NCBI GenBank assembly: GCA_005656395.1
Contig: SRSI01000056.1
Location: 248,001 to 312,000 of the forward strand
DNA from: Strongyloides papillosus
Lineage: Eukaryota > Nematoda > Chromadorea > Rhabditida > Strongyloididae
Length of the DNA: 64,000 bases
Direction: 5' to 3'
Shown here: positions 57,997 to 64,000 of the stretch, in pieces
Numbering within the stretch: position 1 is the stretch's first letter
How the letters are laid out: every line of letters starts with the position of its first letter
The notes under the pieces: generated by a model
Seen by the model: only the letters and a program-made list of their open reading frames with translations
Databases searched by the model: none
Told to the model about the DNA's origin: nothing
Position numbers and translations under genes: made by a program

Positions 57997-59519
57997 TAAT
58001 GTTGTTTTTGATTTTTCCATAATTCACATTTATCTCTAGGATTCATTTTACTGTTTAATTTACATTTAAAAGAATTAGAAAACGGTTTATAGTTTGATAA
58101 AGCCACATTAGTCCGTATCTCTCCTGCAGGATATTTTCTCATATCAATTAATTTTTATAAATAGCCTTTAGTTGTATATTCACAATGCTGTCTACCAGCA
58201 CTAATAAAAAACAATTGTTCATCGGTGAATTTAAAATAGCTATTAAGAAATACATTCCCACCACCGATACTCTCAAGATGCTTCATGTAAGCTCTATGGG
58301 TAATTTTAATTCCACCATTATTAGCAAAATTTTCATTTAATGTTAGTAAACCATTTATATTTTTATTAGTTATACTTTCTTTTTGTAAACCGTATTGTTT
58401 AACAAAACAATCACTTTTTACTTTATAATTTTCTATTGACATTTGAGTGAAGCTTAATTTATTTCTATTATCACCTTCAAGTATACGTTTATAATCAACA
58501 TTATCAAAAGCCTCCAACATTTTCTGAGCAATAGCAGATCCAATACCACCATAATTAAGTGACATAGGAAATTTTCTACTAAACATTGGTTCATTAAAAT
58601 AATCTGAATTGACAGTAACAGTATTCTTCTCAGAATCATAATATACATTTCTTAATATATTCTTATTCAGATATTTGATTGGTTGGAAAGTGTTACCCTC
58701 ACAAGACTTTAAATCCATCCCATATACGTCTGATACTGCTTTAGAATGCATAATAAGTACAAGAACTTTTCCAAAGCGGTCATTATAATCTATTCCTATA
58801 TTATTATAACAATTCTCCATTGATGTTACATTAAACGAATTCATGCTGCAAAATTTCTTTCAAATTTCATTTGATCAATTTTTTCAAAAAACGTTTCATT
58901 GTTTTCTTATCAAACATATGCTTTTTTTCATCAATTAGTAATCTTAATTTTCCTTAATTCTTTTAAACATGTCTTCTATTATATTATAGTCACCATTCTC
59001 TTCACTTCTTATTTTATTTTTTTTATAAATATTGAACTAAAAGAGTATATTCCAAAATTCAAAATTTCTAATTGACAATCCTCAATTTCATCTTGAGGCA
59101 ATTCATTGCATTTATTTCGTAATTTATATAGAGTATTAATTACTTTTGATTCATTATTATATTTTCCTTCCTTAAATTCTGAAAAAAAATAAATAAAGTT
59201 AAAAATATTACCATCAATAAATTTAATGAAGTTCCTGTATGAATCATTAACACTAATAGCCGTAGTGCTTCCATATTTCTTTTTCTGAGTTTGAATCCAT
59301 TTACCACAGGAAAATAAATAAAAATTAACCACATGGATCTACATTAGGATTTAGATATTCGGTCAAGATCTGTAGCTTCTATTGTTATATTTAATGATAT
59401 TATTCCTGATTCAATAATTGTTGAAACTTTCGGATCACCTTTAATTCAACTCATTAACAATACCTCCCTGTTAAATGAAAAAAGTCCATAAGTATAGAGA
59501 ATTAAAATAAAACATTCAT
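57997..59519 (-). pseudogene. fourth M13 (neprilysin-like) paralog, broken
   Basis: A full-length relative of the 23335-24846 gene, readable from a start at 59519 to the final CELW near 58022. A one-base loss in the signal peptide, a frameshift beside the PCDNFY signature near 59330, further frame breaks near 58850-59010 and a TAA at 58155-58157 destroy it. The zinc motif reads QKMLEAFD in place of HEILHAFD, and the third ligand region reads NENFANNGG with the supporting Asp replaced. The loss of the site may predate or follow the frameshifts. The upstream promoter block is also recognisable but decayed. Confidence 0.85.
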
Positions 59520-61622
59520 TTTAAAATTTGACGAATGATTGTGTAGTATCTGAATTCTGAGGATTTTTTAGCATTATAAACAAAAGAATTGACAATAATT
59601 CAATAAATGTATAAATTTGATAATCTAATAAGATTTATTTTTTTAAATAGCAACTTGCCATAATTTTTTATATATGGAAACATAGATAAAAAATTACAAT
59701 TATCATATAATAATTTTTATTATTATTTTATAATTATTATAAATAACATCAATGTTTAATAAATTATGTCACTTAATTCTATTGCCTAAAAATCTTATTT
59801 TTTTATAAACAACTTCCCAAAATGAAGGCTAATAATTGCAAAAATATTCATACAATAACATTGTTGTTAAAAATTTTGTAATCATGGATTAAATGTATAT
59901 TTAGCAATAAGTGATCATACAAAGGTATTAAAACAAAATCTTAAAATTAATTAATATAATTGATTTATTTTGCTTCTTTTATATCTTTATTTGAAATGTT
60001 ATTCGATTCATCGTTTTATTATTCATATATTAAATGATTCATATTTCTCGATTCATATGTTGAGTGATTCATGTGGCTTGATTCATGTCGTTTAATGTAT
60101 ATGTAACGGGACTACAATTACAAATTGTATATTCTAGTTTTTTAAATTTCTTCTTGGTATTTCTATTTTAGAGTCTTTTTTTTATGAATTCATTTTTGAT
60201 ACATTACAACAATGAAAATTCTTAAGGTTTTTTCGTATTGTTATGCGATTTCGACATTGTGATTATTGAAATTAATAGTAATAAAACGTAAAAACAATTT
60301 AGATGAAAAGAATTTATTGTAAGATAAGATATTAAACTAACTATCGATATTCATCTCATGGTATATATTGACGATACCCATTAGAGATGTTGATCATAGT
60401 TAATAGTCTAATATGAAATAGTTAAATTTTATTTAATCTGGCACAACGTCTATTAAATGTCACAATAAAAACAACAATTACAAAAATTTACCTTATAATT
60501 ATCAATATTTGCTAAACAATGCCAGGTTCTATACAACCTCAAAAATAAATAACTTAACCCCTAAAAATATTATAATTAAATTTAAGTTTTGGGATTAAAA
60601 TTAGTGACTTTGAAAATAATGACGTTGTTACCGTAAAAAACGTCTATTTAAAATAATTTCTGAGAGATGCTTTAAACCATGACAAACAATCAAGACATAT
60701 TTAGCTTTAAATATACAACAATTCAACTAAATAAAACAATTTAGCATGAAGAAATGTTTTTATTTTAATTCCTTTACAGTATAATCTTAACTTTACTTTT
60801 GTATGTGATTATAAATGAAACATCAAATAGACTTAGTTTTTTTGCGTTGATTTGTGTTAGTTTTTATTTGTTATAAAAAAATTTTCCATTATATAAGCAT
60901 TTTTACTATTACTTATAAATATTATTTATAATATACGTAATCAATTATGAATGATAATGAGTCTAGTTATTTATACCATAAGATTTTTTTAATTGTTGAA
61001 TAAAAGATGTTGAAATTAAGATTCCTATGTAAGTGATTTTATTGAATATCTTCAGTTTATTAATTTTTTAAAACCTTATTTGTGTTGTATTAGATTTGTA
61101 CAAAACTATTTTATCATGAATATTTTTTAATGTAATTTTGCATTGTAAAAAATTTATTTCTCACATGGAAGTAATGATAAAAAAATATATAGGGATATAT
61201 AAAGATATTTTTAACCACTTTGATATTTGTTACATTTAAAGTATTATTTTTCGCTAGACTGTCAAAATGCAACGCGGTGTTTAAAATTGTTCAAAATATT
61301 TGCTATTAAAATATAGTTTTTCTTGTGCCACCAACGTTTTTTTATATTATTGACTATAATTTTTACATTAACATTGCTGTAAATAATTGCTAAAACTTAA
61401 ATGCTTTATAAAAATTCATCATATTGCAAAAATGCGTGTTTATTTGTAAACAAGTTAGAAAAATTACGACTTTTTAAAGCTTTTTCTTAAATATTCTTCG
61501 AAACATGCTTTAGTATTTTCCAGATATCTTAAAAACGGCACAACATATATGGTTGTTCAAAATATCAAAATATTTATAACAAAAATCTCCATATATACTT
61601 CTTTTGTTTTTTTGATTGTCGT
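59520..61622. other. AT-rich spacer upstream of the fourth M13 copy
   Basis: The first 300 bases are the duplicated M13 upstream flank (CATCAATGTTTAATAAATTA near 59747). About 60000-60110 is a degenerate GATTCATRT-type tandem repeat. Otherwise no gene or element recognised. Confidence 0.5.
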
Positions 61623-61854
61623 AACCCAGTGCTCGGTAGATGGCTATTTCTGCGGCAGATCTGCGGCAGACGTATCTGCTCTATACAGAGTCTATAATCA
61701 TCTGTGGCAGATCTGCAGTCATCTCCACTATCTCCCGCAGATCTGCGACTATCTCCACCATCTCCCGCAGATCTGCCACAGACAGTTTTTAAAAAAATTT
61801 ATGGAAAAAATGCCAAAAAAAACATAAAAGAGGCAAAAGCCAAATACGTATAAG

Positions 61855-61982
61855 TCCTCCCACGGCCTTCTCGTATGCCTACGACCCTAGAATCTTTGGA
61901 ATTTCAAGAACTAACCCTAATTTAGACCTATGCCCATGGGAGGAACAGAACTCAACTACGTAACTCAGTAACTTAACTACTG
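61855..61982 (-). repeat. SINE-like repeat, second copy
   Basis: Shares TCCTCCCACG, CCCTAGAATCT-like and GAACTCA...ACTCA boxes with 25921-26089. The B-box is less well kept here (GTTGAGTTCTGTTCC on the minus strand). Confidence 0.4.
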
Positions 61983-62904
61983 CACTCAAAGTCAAATTGT
62001 CACCTATAGGTGACAATGTCTCGAATTTTTAGGAATCTAACAACACTGTCACCTACAGGTGACAAAGTCAAAAAATAAAAGACATTTTCACCTAGAATTT
62101 TTACTAGGTTCCAAATGTTTTTCTCTTTAAAACCACAAATTAAAATTACACAAGTTTAGTTTAACTTTTATTTATAAATAAAATAATTAAACAATTAAAA
62201 AATATTACCTGTTATGTTTATTCTGCCCTCGGATTCTGATTTCCATTGTCCAAAAGCTTCAAATGCTAAAAAGTATTCATATAATACTTATATTTATATA
62301 CTTACACGGTATTCCTGGTTATTTTTTTATCCACTGACAAAGTTAACAAATCTAAATTAAACTATTTAAAGTAAAAAAAACAGCTTACCTATGTAGATGA
62401 GACCATAATCACGAAGAAAAACAGTGCTAATTGTCAGCCATATATCTAAAAGTAAAAACTTGTAACTTATTATGAAAGATGAAACTTATCTGACAATTCT
62501 GGAACCATTCCGACAGCTGGCGTAATTATAAAATCTAAATTTGACTAGTAGAAATGGAAGAAACACTTACTTAATATCTCAATATCATTTCGAAATCTAG
62601 AAACAAAAAATTACTACATGATTTAATTCTTTTAAACTTACATGGTAATTCATAAGATATTTTTCATTGGTAGCATAGTTGAAAGTTAGAAATAACTCTA
62701 ATTAATAATAAATACTATACTAATTCTCCTAAAATTAAATAAAATTAATGAAATGAAAGTGTTTTGAAATACTTCCTGATGTTATTTTTATAATGAACAT
62801 TGGAATAGAATTTACGTATTGAAAAATTCTACTTAGAAGATATTGTCACTTGTAGGTGACAATCTCAACATTGTCATCTATAGGTGACACTTTGACTTTG
62901 AGTG
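61983..62904. mobile_element. nested TTGTCACC-palindrome element, second copy
   Basis: The ends CACTCAAAGTCA and TGACTTTGAGTG-type (one change) and the paired TTGTCACCTATAGGTGACAA palindromes match the copy at 26092-27023 along the whole 922 bp. The flanking TA of the first copy is not kept (TG left, CT right). Splice-like blocks are in the same positions. Confidence 0.65.
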
Positions 62905-63235
62905 CTGGTCAACTAAACTACAGAAGCTTGGAATCCTTCTTTCAGAAATTTTATATATATTAAATAAGCTTTCATTAATAATATTACAATATTATTTGCA
63001 GTTATTAATGCATAATAAGTAACATTTAACAAAATGTGCCATAATGCATGAACTTTATCACATGTAAATGGTAATTATTAATTTTTTATCATTCAAAATG
63101 TACTGGACAATGAAATACTCAATCTTAAGAATATAATAAAAACCATACTATATTAAAAAATTTGTAAATTAATTTTTAACAATTATTTTTATTAAAACAA
63201 ATATTTATACAACGTTATTTTTTATGATTTAGTTA

Positions 63236-63400
63236 TGTTCATAACCTATTTAAGGGACATATGAATGATTTATCAACTGTCTTTGAGCAAATGCCTTTAA
63301 TAAAAGATATTTTGCTAATAATTTATATATTTTGTTGATATAAGCACAATTTGATTGTTGAATTGAGTTTATTGTGATCTAGAAGAAGATTTTCAACAAA
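63236..63400 (-). pseudogene. decayed copy of the 27392-27733 exon
   Basis: The minus-strand frame SKISFIKGIC...KSFICPLNR and a TGA directly after it align with the C-terminus of the 113-codon frame at 27392-27733. Upstream similarity fades and contains a stop. It shows that the duplication reached at least this far. Confidence 0.5.
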
Positions 63401-64000
63401 AAACGATAATATCTTTTAAATTAATGGTTTGAACATAATATTTATTAACAAAGGAAAATTTTATATAATATTACAAGTTATTTATAAACACTGGACAATA
63501 ATTAATTCTTGAAAGAAGAATATCTTTTAACAAATGTATATTTATTTATATAACTATTTTGAATACTTATTCATAAATTAATATTGGAAAAATCAAGGAA
63601 TATATATAAATTGTATTAAACAATAAATTTATTATTTGAAATTGATACATTATGTAATATAATACAACAATTCTCTATGGCATAATGGATGATCTTAAGA
63701 ATAATTTAGATTATTTTTATGCGCAACTGATAAAAATAATTATATAATGTCAAGTTAGAAACATTTTTTCATAATGTTATCATGTATTTTTTAATTTTAT
63801 ATTTCAAGTAATTTTATAATTTAGATACTAGCATGGGAGGAACATAAGTCAAGAGACTAAAGAAACAATTAACATCATAACAGATTAATATGCATGTCCA
63901 GGGCAGCAATACAATGGATTCAAGTGGCCATATGAGGCACATTTATTATGGTGAACACTTCACTTGTAATAAAAAATTCTTGCAATTGTAGGCCTTATCG
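63401..64000. other. AT-rich end of window
   Basis: No gene recognised. A short SINE-like trace (CATGGGAGGAACATAAGTCA, 63832-63851) is similar to 61930-61950. Confidence 0.4.

Larger units (their letters stand above)
61625..63400. mobile_element. second composite CCCAGYGC-end element, right end not found
   Basis: The left end CCCAGTGCTCGGTAGATGG follows AA (61623-61624). The first 160 bases carry at least four GCAGATCTGC palindromes, as in the element at 2410, whereas the interior from 61855 on matches the element at 25734: SINE-like block, nested 922-bp element, exon-like blocks and the KSFICPLN fragment near 63240. No matching right end was found before 64000, so the element is either decayed or continues beyond the window. 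The listed end marks the last clear similarity. Confidence 0.55.

Noticed and set aside
61549..61827. 92-codon plus-strand frame with repeated LPQICDYLHH-type units
   Set aside because: It is the translation of the GCAGATCTGC palindrome array at the end of a DNA element.

Overview
The window is AT-rich nuclear DNA of a small-genome nematode. Evidence: introns of 36-55 bases, TTTTAG-type acceptors directly before several start codons (possible trans-splice sites), a two-pore-domain potassium channel, a CYP4-type P450, transthyretin-like secreted proteins and a cluster of short M13 (neprilysin-like) peptidases. This mix and base composition suggest a Strongyloides-type clade IV worm; that assignment is inference, with no marker gene to prove it.

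Layout. 1-9.3 kb: an old Ty3/gypsy LTR element (5-bp target duplication AATCA) whose gag is interrupted by a 1.2-kb palindrome-rich DNA element, then a Ty1/copia gag relic. 10.1-10.6 kb: a two-exon transthyretin-like gene. 10.9-14.5 kb: a 1.65-kb element with 560-bp inverted arms and a decayed inverted-repeat relic. 14.6-18.8 kb: a very young gypsy derivative with indistinguishable 502-bp LTRs and one intact 1054-codon frame that lacks reverse transcriptase, RNase H and the integrase core. 19.1-20.0 kb: a mariner relic. 21.3-25.7 kb: two intact M13 peptidase genes (one pseudoenzyme, one with complete zinc site) and a broken third copy split by a 4.5-kb element (25.7-30.2 kb). 32.0-36.4 kb: a small secreted-protein gene, a solo LTR and a decayed membrane-protein gene. 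37-55 kb is the gene-rich part: CYP4-type P450, peroxisomal sarcosine oxidase-like enzyme, complex I subunit NDUFA7, BSD-domain protein, TWK potassium channel, glycine-rich secreted peptide and a 928-residue protein with four C-x4-C/H-x-H zinc modules. 55.4-59.5 kb: two related decayed membrane-protein genes and a fourth M13 copy, all dead. 61.6 kb to the end: a second copy of the interior of the 4.5-kb element.

The genes do not form a pathway. The accessory parts look like a lineage-specific protease cluster invaded by transposons. The most unusual thread is a set of elements sharing CCCAGYGC ends, an AA target duplication and arrays of perfect palindromes near the ends. Two of them share an interior but carry different palindromes.
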